A stretch of DNA of 64,000 bases from Citrobacter koseri ATCC BAA-895 (GTDB taxonomy: Bacteria; Pseudomonadota; Gammaproteobacteria; Enterobacterales; Enterobacteriaceae), in NCBI RefSeq assembly GCF_000018045.1, contig NC_009792.1:1922001-1986000 (forward strand), given 5' to 3'. Positions within the stretch are counted from its first letter, which is position 1. Every line of letters begins with the position of its first letter. The translations under genes and the position numbers were made by a program. The notes under the pieces were generated by a model that saw nothing but the letters and a program-made list of their open reading frames with translations, had not been told where the DNA came from and did no database searches. Below, piece by piece: positions 27,122 to 37,187 of the stretch.

Positions 27122-28168
27122 ATGAAAAAGACAGCTATCGCGATTGCAGTGGCACTGGCTGGTTTCGCTACCGTAGCGCAGGCCGCTCCGAAAGATAACA
27201 CCTGGTACACTGGTGCCAAACTGGGCTGGTCTCAGTTCCATGATGTTGGCAACAACCAGATCGACAACAACGGCCCGACCCATGAAAGCCAACTGGGTGC
27301 CGGTGCGTTCGGTGGTTATCAGGTAAACCCGTACGTTGGTTTTGAAATGGGTTACGACTGGTTAGGTCGTATGCCATACAAAGGCAACACTCAAAACGGT
27401 GCATTCAAAGCTCAGGGCGTTCAGCTGACTGCTAAACTGGGTTATCCGATCACTGACGATCTGGATGTCTACACCCGTCTGGGTGGTATGGTTTGGCGCG
27501 CAGACGCTCAGAACAACACTGGCTTCAAAGATCACGATACCGGTGTTTCCCCAGTATTCGCTGGTGGCGTAGAGTACGCTGTAACGCGTGACATCGCTAC
27601 CCGTCTGGAATACCAGTGGACTAACAACATCGGCGACGCAAACACCGTTGGCGGTCGTCCAGATAACGGCCTGCTGAGCGTTGGTGTTTCCTACCGTTTC
27701 GGCCAGCAGGAAGAAGCAGCTCCGATTGCTCCAGCTCCGGCACCGGCTCCAGAAGTACAGACCAAGCACTTCACTCTGAAGTCTGATGTTCTGTTCAACT
27801 TCAACAAAGCAACGCTGAAACCAGAAGGCCAGCAGGCTCTGGATCAGATGTACAGCCAGCTGAGCAACCTGGACCCGAAAGACGGTTCCGTCGTGGTTCT
27901 GGGCTTCACTGACCGTATCGGTTCCGACGCTTACAACCAGGGTCTGTCCGAAAAACGTGCTCAGTCTGTTGTTGATTACCTGATCTCCAAAGGTATCCCG
28001 GCTGACAAAATCTCCGCACGCGGTATGGGCGAATCCAACCCGGTTACTGGCAACACCTGTGACAACGTGAAAGCTCGCGCTGCACTGATCGACTGCCTGG
28101 CCCCGGATCGTCGCGTTGAGATCGAAGTTAAAGGCGTTAAAGACGTTGTAACTCAGCCGCAGGCTTAA
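27122..28168 (+). CDS. ompA: OmpA, outer membrane porin and peptidoglycan anchor
   Basis: 348 residues. The signal peptide ends AQA (residue 21). An eight-stranded barrel (about 22-192) has variable loops, an Ala-Pro hinge (APAPAPAPE) follows, and a C-terminal OmpA-like domain (about 210-348) has the peptidoglycan-binding [22 protein letters not shown] and two cysteines. It links the outer membrane to the wall and is a phage and colicin receptor. The start at 27122 has GAGG seven bases before; the frame is open upstream inside the leader but not coding. Codon use is strongly biased, as in highly expressed genes. Confidence 0.98.
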   Translation: MKKTAIAIAVALAGFATVAQAAPKDNTWYTGAKLGWSQFHDVGNNQIDNNGPTHESQLGAGAFGGYQVNPYVGFEMGYDWLGRMPYKGNTQNGAFKAQGVQLTAKLGYPITDDLDVYTRLGGMVWRADAQNNTGFKDHDTGVSPVFAGGVEYAVTRDIATRLEYQWTNNIGDANTVGGRPDNGLLSVGVSYRFGQQEEAAPIAPAPAPAPEVQTKHFTLKSDVLFNFNKATLKPEGQQALDQMYSQLSNLDPKDGSVVVLGFTDRIGSDAYNQGLSEKRAQSVVDYLISKGIPADKISARGMGESNPVTGNTCDNVKARAALIDCLAPDRRVEIEVKGVKDVVTQPQA

Positions 28169-28181
28169 GTTCCCGTCTAAT

Positions 28182-28209
28182 AAAAAACCCCGCGCTGCGG
28201 GGTTTTTTT
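28182..28209 (+). terminator. ompA terminator
   Basis: AAAAACCCCGC-gct-GCGGGGTTTTTTT, a strong intrinsic terminator 14 bases after the ompA stop. Confidence 0.93.
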
Positions 28210-28242
28210 CGTCTGAAACCAGAAGAAAGAAGAAACGAACCT

Positions 28243-28695
28243 CTACTCTTTCCCCAGTAATGCCTGCAAATCCTGCTTCAGGGTCGACATCTTGCTGGCG
28301 TATTTCTCTTTATGTTCCGCATCTTCAATCAACTGCACAATCGTTTCTGAAAGCGTTTTGCCACGTCGCTGCGCGAGTCCCGCCAGACGCTGCCAGACAA
28401 TAAACTCCAGATCGATAGACTTCTTGCGCGTATGTTGATGCTCGGCATTAAAGTGTCGTTTACGCCGTGCTCGTATGGTCTGCTTCATACGGTTTAACAG
28501 CGCAGGATTCATATGCTCTTCAATCCAGGCATTTACCCGAACCGGTTCATTTTCGAGGGTTAGCAACAAATCAACGGCTTCTTTGGCAGCACTGGCTTCC
28601 ACGTACCGGGTAATCAACTCCCCTTCGCGGTGCTTCTTCACCAGATACTTCCATTTCCAGCCGCTTTCAAGGTTTTCAAGTTGTTGATATTTCAT
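28243..28695 (-). CDS. matP: MatP, Ter macrodomain organiser
   Basis: 150 residues. An N-terminal four-helix region ([28 protein letters not shown]) is followed by the ribbon-helix-helix domain ([37 protein letters not shown]) and a C-terminal coiled coil. It binds matS sites in the terminus macrodomain, excludes MukBEF and links to ZapB. Convergent with ompA, divergent from lonH. mukB in this window encodes the condensin that MatP antagonises. Confidence 0.95.
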   Translation of the reverse strand: MKYQQLENLESGWKWKYLVKKHREGELITRYVEASAAKEAVDLLLTLENEPVRVNAWIEEHMNPALLNRMKQTIRARRKRHFNAEHQHTRKKSIDLEFIVWQRLAGLAQRRGKTLSETIVQLIEDAEHKEKYASKMSTLKQDLQALLGKE

Positions 28696-28880
28696 TGCGC
28701 TCTCAACGTTACCGTGTAACTCCTATCAGAATATCAGTTTTTTGGGCATCTGAAGAAAAGAATATCCAGCCTGTGAACTCTCACGCGTCATCCTGCACGT
28801 TTACATTCGCTTTCCGCGTGTGCAGCGTTGCCTGTTACGGTATAATCGCGTTTTTTACAACAGACTAAAAAACCTCAACT

Positions 28881-30641
28881 TTGACCATTACGAAACTTGC
28901 ATGGCGTGATCTGGTTCCTGATACCGACAGTTATCAGGAAATATTTGCACAGCCACACTTTACTGACGAAAGCGCCACCCTACTCAGCGATACTCAACCG
29001 CGACTGCAATTTGCGCTGGAACAACTTCTCCAGCCCTGGGCGTCGTCCTCTTTTATGCTGGCGAAAGCGCCGGAAGAGCCCGAGTATCTCACTCTCCTTT
29101 CTGATGCGGCCAGAACGTTGCAAGCCGATGCCGGTCAGCTGACCGGGGGCCATTACGAAATTTCGGGCCACACCATCCGTTATCGCGCAGCAGAAAAAGC
29201 AGAAGACAATTTTGCCACGTCGGCGCAGGTTGTCAGCGCTGACTGGGTTGAAGCCGAACAGCTGTTTGGCTGTCTGCGCCAGTTTAACGGCGAAATTACG
29301 CTGCAACCGGGTCTGGTGCATCAGGCTAACGGCGGCGTTCTGGTGATCTCCTTACGCACCCTTCTGGCGCAGCCGTTGCTGTGGATGCGTCTGAAGGCGA
29401 TTGTCAGCCATAACCGATTCGACTGGGTCGCGTTTGACGAGTCGCGTCCGTTGCCGGTCTCTGTGCCGTCTATGCCGCTCAAGCTGAAAGTCGTGTTGGT
29501 CGGCGAACGTGAATCGTTAGCCGACTTCCAGGAAATGGAGCCGGAACTGGCTGAACAGGCGATTTACAGCGAATTTGAAGATAATCTGCAAATAGTGGAT
29601 GCCGAAACCATGACCCAGTGGTGTCAGTGGGTTCAGCACACGCTTAAACGCAATAATCTGCCAACGCCAACGCCTGATGCCTGGCAAGTGCTGGTACGCG
29701 AAGCCGTTCGCTACACGGGAGAACAGGACACGCTTCCACTGTGTCCGCTATGGATTTCCCGCCAGTTCAGAGAAGCCGCGCCGCTGTGCCAGGACGGGAC
29801 ATGCAGCGCCGAACAGCTCGCCCTGATGCTTGCCCAACGCGAATGGCGTGAAGGCTATCTTGCGGAGCGCATGCAGGACGAAATCCTGCAAGAGCAGATC
29901 CTGATTGAAACGGAAGGCGAGCGCATTGGTCAGATTAACGCCCTTTCCGTCATTGAATTTCCCGGCCATCCGCGCGCGTTTGGCGAGCCTTCACGCATCA
30001 GCTGCGTCGTTCATATTGGCGACGGTGAATTCACGGACATCGAGCGAAAAGCCGAGCTTGGCGGTAACATTCATGCCAAGGGGATGATGATCATGCAGGC
30101 TTTCCTGATGTCGGAACTACAGCTTGAACAGCAAATCCCGTTCTCCGCTTCGCTGACCTTTGAACAGTCCTATAGTGAAGTGGATGGCGACAGCGCCTCA
30201 ATGGCAGAACTGTGCGCATTGATCAGCGCTCTGTCCAACGTGCCGGTTAATCAAAATATCGCGATTACCGGTTCCGTCGATCAGTTTGGACGCGCCCAGC
30301 CTGTTGGCGGCCTGAATGAAAAAATTGAAGGCTTTTTCACAATTTGTCAGCAGCGTGAACTGACGGGTAAACAAGGCGTTATTATTCCGGCGGCTAACGT
30401 GAGACACCTCAGCCTCCAGCCTGCGCTGTTGCAGGCCGTGGAAGAAGAGAAATTCAGCATCTGGGCGGTAGACGACGTAACAGACGCACTGCCGCTTCTG
30501 CTTAATCTGGTGTGGGATGGCGAAGGTCAGACAACATTGATGCAGACCATCCAGGAACGTATTGCCCAGGCTACACAACAGGAAGGACGTCATCGTTTTC
30601 CCTGGCCGCTACGTTGGCTAAACTGGTTTATACCGAACTGA
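28881..30641 (+). CDS. lonH: LonH/YcbZ, Lon-like protease
   Basis: 586 residues starting at a TTG (28881); no earlier in-frame start with a ribosome site is seen, and the known protein begins [11 protein letters not shown]. The N-terminal part is a degenerate ATPase-like region without a clear Walker A. The C-terminal Lon S16 domain has the catalytic Ser in [12 protein letters not shown] (about 436-447) and the Lys in [12 protein letters not shown] (about 477-488). E. coli YcbZ is a putative ATP-independent Lon relative with unclear substrates. Its stop codon lies inside the FadR operator of fabA. Poor initiation signals suggest low expression. Confidence 0.93.
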
Positions 30642-30652
30642 TCGGACTTGTT
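30636..30652 (+). promoter_or_regulatory. FadR operator of fabA
   Basis: AACTGATCGGACTTGTT matches the FadR consensus AACTGGTCNGACCAGTT at most defined positions. FadR activates fabA in E. coli from this position. The lonH TGA stop is at 30639-30641, inside the site. Confidence 0.8.
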
Positions 30653-30653
30653 C

Positions 30654-30671
30654 AGCGTACACGTGTTAGCT
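30654..30671 (+). promoter_or_regulatory. FabR operator of fabA
   Basis: AGCGTACACGTGTTAGCT is an imperfect palindrome close to the FabR consensus of fabA and fabB. It starts one base after the FadR site ends. FabR represses fabA in response to unsaturated acyl chains. Confidence 0.78.
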
Positions 30672-30709
30672 ATCCTGCGTGCTTCAATAAAATAAGGCTT
30701 ACAGAGAAC

Positions 30710-31228
30710 ATGGTAGATAAACGCGAATCCTATACAAAAGAAGACCTTCTTGCCTCTGGTCGCGGTGAACTGTTTGGCGCTAAAGGCCCACAACTGCCGG
30801 CACCAAACATGCTGATGATGGACCGTGTCATCAAAATGACAGAGACTGGCGGTAACTTCGACAAAGGTTATGTTGAAGCTGAGCTGGATATCAATCCAGA
30901 TCTCTGGTTCTTCGGATGCCACTTTATCGGCGATCCGGTTATGCCGGGCTGCCTGGGTCTGGACGCAATGTGGCAGTTGGTTGGATTCTATCTCGGCTGG
31001 CTGGGCGGCGAAGGTAAAGGCCGTGCGCTGGGCGTAGGTGAAGTGAAATTTACCGGTCAGGTTCTGCCAAGCGCGAAGAAAGTGACCTACCGTATTCACT
31101 TCAAACGTATCGTTAACCGTCGTCTGATCATGGGTCTGGCGGATGGCGAAGTTCTGGTTGATGGCCGTCTGATCTACACCGCCAACGACCTGAAAGTAGG
31201 TCTGTTCCAGGACACGTCAGCGTTCTGA
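30710..31228 (+). CDS. fabA: FabA, 3-hydroxydecanoyl-ACP dehydratase/isomerase
   Basis: 172 residues from the ATG at 30710 ([14 protein letters not shown]). Active-site His in [24 protein letters not shown] (about 71) and Asp in the same segment (about 85) fit the hot-dog dehydratase. It introduces the cis double bond that starts unsaturated fatty acid synthesis. FadR and FabR operators lie 40-75 bases upstream. A strong terminator at 31326-31356 follows. Confidence 0.97.
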
Positions 31229-31243
31229 TCGCGGACATCTCCA

Positions 31244-31315
31244 GGTCTGATAAGCGTTGCCACAAGCGCGGCGTCATTGCCGGATGGCAGCATAACCACG
31301 TTATCTGACCTGCCT
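31244..31315. repeat. degenerate REP-like sequence after fabA
   Basis: Contains TTGCCGGATGGCAGC and nearby partly complementary GC-rich words resembling a decayed REP/BIME unit between fabA and its terminator. Pairing is imperfect. Confidence 0.4.
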
Positions 31316-31325
31316 GTAAAAAGGC

Positions 31326-31356
31326 GAAACCTCCGCACTGCGGAGGTTTCTTTTTT
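31326..31356. terminator. bidirectional terminator between fabA and rmf
   Basis: Eleven-bp perfect stem GAAACCTCCGC-act-GCGGAGGTTTC, followed by TTTTTT on the plus strand and by GCCTTTTT on the minus strand. It can end both fabA and rmf. Confidence 0.9.
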
Positions 31357-31370
31357 CTAAAGAGACAGAA

Positions 31371-31538
31371 TCAGGCCATTACTACCCTGTCCGCCATGGC
31401 TTCTCGCCAACCTCCCAGCCAGTGCGACCTCTGATTCAGCGTCTGATAGGGACACATTTCTTTTGAGCGTCCGGCAATGCCGGCCTGATATCCACGTTGA
31501 TGTGCCCGTTCCAGGCGATCTCGTTTTTGTCTCTTCAT
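31371..31538 (-). CDS. rmf: RMF, ribosome modulation factor
   Basis: 55 residues (MKRQKRDRLERAHQRGYQAG... ending ADRVVMA), read on the minus strand between ATG 31538 and TGA 31371. GAGG lies three bases upstream. It dimerises 70S ribosomes to 100S particles in stationary phase and under stress, binding near the anti-Shine-Dalgarno region. It matches E. coli RMF almost throughout; position 39 is His where K-12 has Gln. A different, longer frame overlaps it and is not coding. It is the last gene of the pqi-side minus-strand run, with its own promoter expected upstream. Confidence 0.96.
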   Translation of the reverse strand: MKRQKRDRLERAHQRGYQAGIAGRSKEMCPYQTLNQRSHWLGGWREAMADRVVMA

Positions 31539-31794
31539 GCCTCGTTTCCCTCATCTTCATGTCTGGTGGAAAAGAAAACAGTGATTACGAAATGTGCAAT
31601 CACAGTAAACGAATACCGCGAAAAAGTTGTCCCGTCAATGCGCAAAATTCACGCCATTGTCATATTTGTGAGCTACTCAATAAATCATTTGTACAAAAAT
31701 TGTGAGCCAGAACAGCTATTTTCACCGGGCAGAAAAACAAAAAAACCGCCCCCGGCGACGTGCCGAAAGCGGTTAAATTTACAATATTTTTAAC

Positions 31795-32358
31795 TTATGG
31801 TATTTGCTTCAGCGCCTGAGCGATAGCGGCGGCTTCCTGATTCCAGGCGGCTGCCAGCACCTTGACCATTTCGTCATACCCGTCCTGCTGCTGCGCGGTT
31901 TCGATGTGGAATGGGCGCTTAATCAACTGCCCCTGATGGTTCAGTAGCCACTCCCCGCTTACGATAACTTTGCCATCGTAACGGCCATGAAATCCCGTCA
32001 CCGTCACGTTAAGCGTATCCTGCACGCTGCCCAGCGGCTGTGAGGCAACCACCCAGCCCGGAAGCTGGGCGCTCAGATTCGCCACCAGCGTATTGCGCAA
32101 CTGCTGGTCCAGCGGGCTGGCCCAAAGATTGTTACTCGCAATCACGTACTGCACATCACTGGTTTGATACACCACGCCGTTGCCCGCCAGGTAGTCCGGC
32201 ACCGAAACCTGTTCCACCCACAATAAGCGGTTTCCCTGGCTTGCCGTACTCTGTACGCCCCCTTGCGCGACGGGTAGCTGGTAGTAGCTCTTGTTTTCTC
32301 CGCTACTGCTACATGACGTTAACCAGAACGCCATCATCACCACTAGCCACTTTTTCAT
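31795..32358 (-). CDS. pqiC: PqiC, outer-membrane lipoprotein of the Pqi lipid transport system
   Basis: 187 residues. Lipoprotein signal with lipobox LTSC (Cys16) and SSSGENKSYYQLP after it; ABC_trans_aux/DUF330 domain follows (WVEQVSVPDYLAGNGVVYQT). PqiC sits under the outer membrane and contacts the PqiB tube. The start overlaps the pqiB stop as ATGA, so it is translationally coupled. Third gene of pqiABC. Confidence 0.95.
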   Translation of the reverse strand: MKKWLVVMMAFWLTSCSSSGENKSYYQLPVAQGGVQSTASQGNRLLWVEQVSVPDYLAGNGVVYQTSDVQYVIASNNLWASPLDQQLRNTLVANLSAQLPGWVVASQPLGSVQDTLNVTVTGFHGRYDGKVIVSGEWLLNHQGQLIKRPFHIETAQQQDGYDEMVKVLAAAWNQEAAAIAQALKQIP

Positions 32359-33995
32359 TGTTTCGCCCTCTTCGGCTCTGGATCTTTCTTGTCCTTCGCT
32401 TCAAATACCAGCGCGTTGCTCTTTTCGTTCAGCGTTTTCAATACCGGTTGCAGTTCACGGAGAACCTGATCAAGACGCTGCATATCCACCACCATCTTGT
32501 TATACGCCGCGGAGCCTGGCTGGAAGCCCTGCATGCTGCGGTTCAGTTCGCGCAAGGTGTTCTGCATATCCGCCGGAAGCTGCTGCATCGACTGGCTGGA
32601 GGTAATCTTGTTCATATTATCCAGCGTGGTTTGCAGATGCTTCATCGTCCGCTGGCTTTCCGACAGCGTATTGGTCGCCTGTTGAATCATCGGATTCAGC
32701 GGCAGGTTATTAATTTTATCCAGCGCTTCCATCAGACGCTGCTGGATTTGCGCCAGACCACCGCTTACCGTCGGGATGATCTGATAACCATTAAACTCAT
32801 GAATGCCCGTAATTGGCGGCTCTTTCGGATAGAAGTCCAGATCAACATACAGCGCGCCGGTCACCAGATTGCCCGTTTTCAGTGAACCGCGCAGGCCGCG
32901 TTTGAGCAGTTCGGCCAAATGCGCGCCGACATCCGTCTCTTCGCCCAATTGTGCTTTCAGGCGTTCCGGTTCAATGCGTACCAGCACCGGAATACGGTAG
33001 TCAGTGTTAAACACCTGACGCATATTCGGCGCAAAGAAAGGCACTTTGCTGACCGTCCCCAGGCGAATCCCGCGAAACTCCAGCGGTGCGCCCGGTTGCA
33101 GGCCGCGAATCGAATCTTTAAAGAACATCAGATAGTCGATGTGGTCGGTATACAGCGAATCCTGAATGCTTCGCTGATCGTCATACAGGCTGAAAGCGGT
33201 TTTTTCCGCAACCGGCTGCCCCAGTTCAAGCCCTTCCGGCACGTCAAAGCTCACGCCACCGCCAAACAGCGTGCTTAGCGATCCCATTTCAACCCGCATA
33301 CCGGCGGAAGTCAGATCCACCGCAATACCGCTATCCTTCCAGAAACGGACGTTGCTGGTCACCAGCCGATCGTTTGGCGCATTAATGAAGAGTTGATAGC
33401 TGATGGAGCGTTTTTGCGGATCGAAGGTGCTGGTTTCAACCGAGCCAACGCGGTAACCACGGAAAAGCACCGGATCGCCCGGACTGAGCTGCCCGGCTTT
33501 TTTGCTGTCAAGAATAACGCGGATGCCTTTCGCATCTGGCGGCGCCAGAGGTGGGGAATCCAGCAACTGGTAATCCTCCAGCCTGTTACCTTTCGTCCCC
33601 GGCTGCAACTCAATATAAGCCCCGGACAGCAACGTGCCTAAGCCGCTGATCCCTTCACGCCCGACCTGCGGTTTCACCACCCAAAAGACCGAATCTTTGT
33701 GCAGCAGTTTTTCCATGCCGGAATGCAGTCTGGCCTTGATCTCTACATGCGTAAGATCGTCGGTCAGCGTCGCGCTTTCCACCACCCCCACATCCACGCT
33801 ACGGCTCTTGATGGTGGTCTTACCGCCTTCAATACCTTCAGCATTCGTGGTGATCAAGGTGACTTCAGGCCCCTGATGGCTGTAGTGATAAAACAGCACC
33901 CATGCCCCAATCAGCGCAGTGACGATAGGGAATATCCACACGGGAGACCAGTTTTTTACCTTCTGCACTTTGGCTTCCCCATTTTTAGATTCCAT
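32355..33995 (-). CDS. pqiB: PqiB, MCE-domain periplasm-spanning lipid conduit
   Basis: 546 residues from the ATG at 33995 (MESKNGEAKVQK), selected because AGGAG lies 10 bases upstream inside pqiA and it gives the known length. One N-terminal membrane segment (VWIFPIVTALIGAWVLFYHY) anchors it. Three MCE domains follow (about 40-150, 155-270, 280-390), and then a long helical C-terminus that forms the coiled-coil needle in the E. coli structure. It bridges inner and outer membranes for lipid transport with PqiA and PqiC. Confidence 0.96.
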   Translation of the reverse strand: MESKNGEAKVQKVKNWSPVWIFPIVTALIGAWVLFYHYSHQGPEVTLITTNAEGIEGGKTTIKSRSVDVGVVESATLTDDLTHVEIKARLHSGMEKLLHKDSVFWVVKPQVGREGISGLGTLLSGAYIELQPGTKGNRLEDYQLLDSPPLAPPDAKGIRVILDSKKAGQLSPGDPVLFRGYRVGSVETSTFDPQKRSISYQLFINAPNDRLVTSNVRFWKDSGIAVDLTSAGMRVEMGSLSTLFGGGVSFDVPEGLELGQPVAEKTAFSLYDDQRSIQDSLYTDHIDYLMFFKDSIRGLQPGAPLEFRGIRLGTVSKVPFFAPNMRQVFNTDYRIPVLVRIEPERLKAQLGEETDVGAHLAELLKRGLRGSLKTGNLVTGALYVDLDFYPKEPPITGIHEFNGYQIIPTVSGGLAQIQQRLMEALDKINNLPLNPMIQQATNTLSESQRTMKHLQTTLDNMNKITSSQSMQQLPADMQNTLRELNRSMQGFQPGSAAYNKMVVDMQRLDQVLRELQPVLKTLNEKSNALVFEAKDKKDPEPKRAKQ

Positions 33996-33999
33996 ACTG

Positions 34000-35253
34000 T
34001 CAGGACTCCTCATGGCCTGGTTCAGGTTCACGATCCCACGACAGACGCGGATCAAAGGTCATCGCAGAAAACATTGTCATAATGACGACTAAAGCAAACA
34101 TCAATGCACCCATCGCTGGATAAATATTCATTAACCCCCCCATGCGCACCAGCGCAGAGAGTACGGCAATTACAAACACATCAATCATTGACCAGCGGCC
34201 AACAAATTCCACCACCTCATAAATCAGGTGCATTCTTTCACTGTCGCGTTTGCCATGCCCTTTCGCATCCCAGCACAGCCAGGCAATCGCAATCATTTTT
34301 AGCGTTGGCACCATAATACTGGCAATAAAAATAACCGCCGCCACCGGATAAGACCCTTCACTCCAGAGCAAAACGACCCCGGCGAGGATCGTAGAAGGCA
34401 TCTTCGATCCCAATAAATCGGTGATCATGATCGGCATGATATTCGCGGGCAGATAAAGCATGATCGACGTAAATAACAGGGCCAGCGTCCATTGCAGGCT
34501 GTTTTTGCGTCGCACATGACCCTTTGCATGACAGCGCGGACACACTAATTCATTCTCCGGGAGAATGGCCGTACAGCAGGAGCAGGAACGCAGTCCCTGG
34601 CGGATGCCGGTAACGCCAGGTTTCAGCGGCTGCGCCAGCACAGGCATCGGCGTAATATCGTCCCATAACCAACGGCGATCGACGCACTGAAACGCGCGCA
34701 ATTGCAGGATGCAGAAAAAACACCACGGAATAAAACTGCTTCCAACCCCGATATCCCCGTAAGCCATCAGCTTAACAAAACTGACCAGCACGCCTGCGAG
34801 GAAGATCTCCGCCATTCCCCAGGTTTTTAGCTGGAACAGCACGCGCGCTAGAACCTTTTTCACACGTAGCGGCAATTCGACGCGATTCACAAGCAATAAT
34901 ATCGTCACCAGACAAAAAGCCGGAACCAACTGGACAAACAGCAAAAAGAAGGTGCCAAGGCTGGCGTAATTTTCCGAAAACATGACGCCGGGGATTTCAA
35001 GCAGCGTGACTTCGCTCCTCACACCCGCGACGTTCATATTCACGAAAGGGAAAAGATTGGAAAGCAACAGCATAAACAACGCCACTAACGAATAGGCGGT
35101 GGGACGCTGCCTTGGCGCGTCCCACTCGGTCGTCAGCGTTGTGCCACATCTTGGACATGCCGCTTTCTGCCCATGCTCAAGGTGGGGCAACGCCACCAGC
35201 ATGTCACATTGCGAGCATAAAATGTGCTTCGCAGCATGATGATGTTCGCACAT
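34000..35253 (-). CDS. pqiA: PqiA, inner membrane protein of the Pqi system
   Basis: 417 residues with two PqiA domains, each with a Cys4 zinc-ribbon (CSQCDMLVALPHLEHGQKAACPRC at 15-37 and CSCCTAILPENELVCPRCHAKG near 223) followed by four membrane segments. It is thought to feed or receive lipids at the inner membrane for PqiB. In E. coli the operon is paraquat-inducible through SoxRS. It lies 14 bases after uup on the same strand. Confidence 0.95.
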   Translation of the reverse strand: MCEHHHAAKHILCSQCDMLVALPHLEHGQKAACPRCGTTLTTEWDAPRQRPTAYSLVALFMLLLSNLFPFVNMNVAGVRSEVTLLEIPGVMFSENYASLGTFFLLFVQLVPAFCLVTILLLVNRVELPLRVKKVLARVLFQLKTWGMAEIFLAGVLVSFVKLMAYGDIGVGSSFIPWCFFCILQLRAFQCVDRRWLWDDITPMPVLAQPLKPGVTGIRQGLRSCSCCTAILPENELVCPRCHAKGHVRRKNSLQWTLALLFTSIMLYLPANIMPIMITDLLGSKMPSTILAGVVLLWSEGSYPVAAVIFIASIMVPTLKMIAIAWLCWDAKGHGKRDSERMHLIYEVVEFVGRWSMIDVFVIAVLSALVRMGGLMNIYPAMGALMFALVVIMTMFSAMTFDPRLSWDREPEPGHEES

Positions 35254-35267
35254 ATGCGCTCCTTTAA

Positions 35268-37175
35268 TTATGCGCCATTCTTCAAGGCTTCAAGATACTC
35301 CCAGCGCTCAAAGGCTTGTTCAAGTTCCTGCTCTGCGTGACTCAAATCGGCCAGAACTTTTTGCGTATGATCATGCGGTTGGCTGAAAAAGGCGGCATCC
35401 GCCACCTGCGCCTGCAACGCTTCCAGTTTGGCCTCCAGCTCTTCCAGTAACTGGGGGAGCTGTTCCAGTTCGCGTTGCAGTTTATAGCTTAGTTTGTTAC
35501 TGCCGCGCTTTACAATTTCTGCTTTCGGGGCAACCACTTCCTCAGTTTTCTTGACGACGGGTTGTTTAAACGCCAGATGCTGTTCCTGCTGACCACGCGC
35601 ATCATGGTATCCGCCGACATAGCGACCAATCTTACCGCCGCCCTCGAAGATCCAGCACTCGGTCACGGTGTTATCCACAAACTGACGGTCATGGCTCACC
35701 AGCAGGACAGTTCCCTGATAGCCGTCAATCAACTCTTCCAGCAGTTCCAGCGTTTCAACGTCCAGATCGTTAGTCGGTTCATCGAGAATCAGCAAATTGC
35801 TGGGTTTCAGGAACAAACGAGCCAGTAAGAGACGGTTACGTTCTCCGCCAGACAGGGCGCGAACCGGCGTCATGGCGCGCTTAGGATGGAACAGGAAGTC
35901 CTGAAGATAGCCCAGCACATGACGCGGCTTACCGTTAACCAGCACCTCTTGCTTACCTTCAGCAAGGTTATCCATTACGGTTTTATCGGGATCCAGTTCT
36001 GCGCGATGCTGATCGAAATAAGCCACTTCCAGCTTCGTGCCGACATGAATACGTCCGCTGTCTGCCTGAAGCTGGCCCAGCATCAGTTTCAGCAACGTGG
36101 TTTTCCCGCAGCCGTTAGGGCCAATTAAAGCAATCTTGTCGGCACGCTGCACCTGCGCGGAGAAATCGTTTACCAGCTGCTTGCCGTCAACCTGATAGCT
36201 GACGTTTTCCATCTCGAAAACAATCTTGCCGGAGCGGGCCGCTTCTTCGACCTGCATCTTCGCCGTCCCCATCACTTCACGGCGTTCGCTACGCTCGCGG
36301 CGCATCGCTTTCAGGGCACGTACGCGACCTTCATTGCGGGTACGGCGCGCTTTAATACCCTGGCGGATCCAGACTTCTTCCTGCGCCAGTTTGCGATCGA
36401 ACTCGGCATTCTGTAACTCTTCCACGCGCAGGGCTTCTTCTTTCTCCAGCAGATACTGATCGTAATCTCCCGGATAAGAAACCAGTTTGCCGCGATCGAG
36501 ATCGACGATGCGGGTAGCCATATTGCGGATAAACGAACGGTCGTGGGAAATGAAAATAATCGTCCCGTTGAAAGATTTCAGGAACGTTTCCAGCCAGTCG
36601 ATCGTTTCAATATCCAGGTGGTTGGTCGGCTCATCCAGCAACAATACGCGAGGGTTGCTGACCAACGCCCTGCCCAGCGCCGCTTTACGCAGCCAGCCGC
36701 CGGAAAGCGAAGAGAGCGCCGCGTTAGGATCGAGCCCAAGCTGCGCCAGCACTTCATTAATACGGTTTTCCAGTTGCCACAGGTTGTGGTGGTCGAGCTG
36801 TTCCTGCACCCGCGCCATCTCATTGAGATTTTTATCGCTGGGGTCGGTCATCACCAGGCGGGAAATATCGTGGTAACGTTTCAGGTATTCAGCCTGCTCC
36901 TCGATCCCTTCCGCAACAAAATCATAAACGCTGCCTTCGACATTACGCGGCGGATCCTGTTGCAGACGCGCGACGATCAGATCCTGCTCGTAAATGATGC
37001 GTCCGTCATCCAGTCCCTGTTCGCGGTTGAGGATCTTCATCAGCGTTGACTTCCCGGCGCCATTACGGCCCACCAGGCACACGCGTTCGTTATCCTCGAT
37101 ATGCAGCTCTGCGTTATCGAGAAGCGGCGCGTCGCTAAACGACAGCCATGCGCCATGCATACTGATTAATGACAT
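35268..37175 (-). CDS. uup: Uup, ABC-F ATPase
   Basis: 635 residues with two ABC cassettes (Walker A GRNGAGKST near 37 and GPNGCGKTT near 352; signatures LSGGWLRKAALGRAL and LSGGERNRLLLARLFL; Walker B VLLLDEPTNHLD and LLILDEPTNDLD). An interdomain linker and a C-terminal coiled-coil DNA-binding domain (about 560-635) follow. ABC-F proteins act on ribosomes; uup mutants raise precise transposon excision and suggest a role in branched DNA or ribosome processing. It lies 12 bases after rlmL. Confidence 0.96.
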   Translation of the reverse strand: MSLISMHGAWLSFSDAPLLDNAELHIEDNERVCLVGRNGAGKSTLMKILNREQGLDDGRIIYEQDLIVARLQQDPPRNVEGSVYDFVAEGIEEQAEYLKRYHDISRLVMTDPSDKNLNEMARVQEQLDHHNLWQLENRINEVLAQLGLDPNAALSSLSGGWLRKAALGRALVSNPRVLLLDEPTNHLDIETIDWLETFLKSFNGTIIFISHDRSFIRNMATRIVDLDRGKLVSYPGDYDQYLLEKEEALRVEELQNAEFDRKLAQEEVWIRQGIKARRTRNEGRVRALKAMRRERSERREVMGTAKMQVEEAARSGKIVFEMENVSYQVDGKQLVNDFSAQVQRADKIALIGPNGCGKTTLLKLMLGQLQADSGRIHVGTKLEVAYFDQHRAELDPDKTVMDNLAEGKQEVLVNGKPRHVLGYLQDFLFHPKRAMTPVRALSGGERNRLLLARLFLKPSNLLILDEPTNDLDVETLELLEELIDGYQGTVLLVSHDRQFVDNTVTECWIFEGGGKIGRYVGGYHDARGQQEQHLAFKQPVVKKTEEVVAPKAEIVKRGSNKLSYKLQRELEQLPQLLEELEAKLEALQAQVADAAFFSQPHDHTQKVLADLSHAEQELEQAFERWEYLEALKNGA

Positions 37176-37187
37176 TTACTTTTCCTT

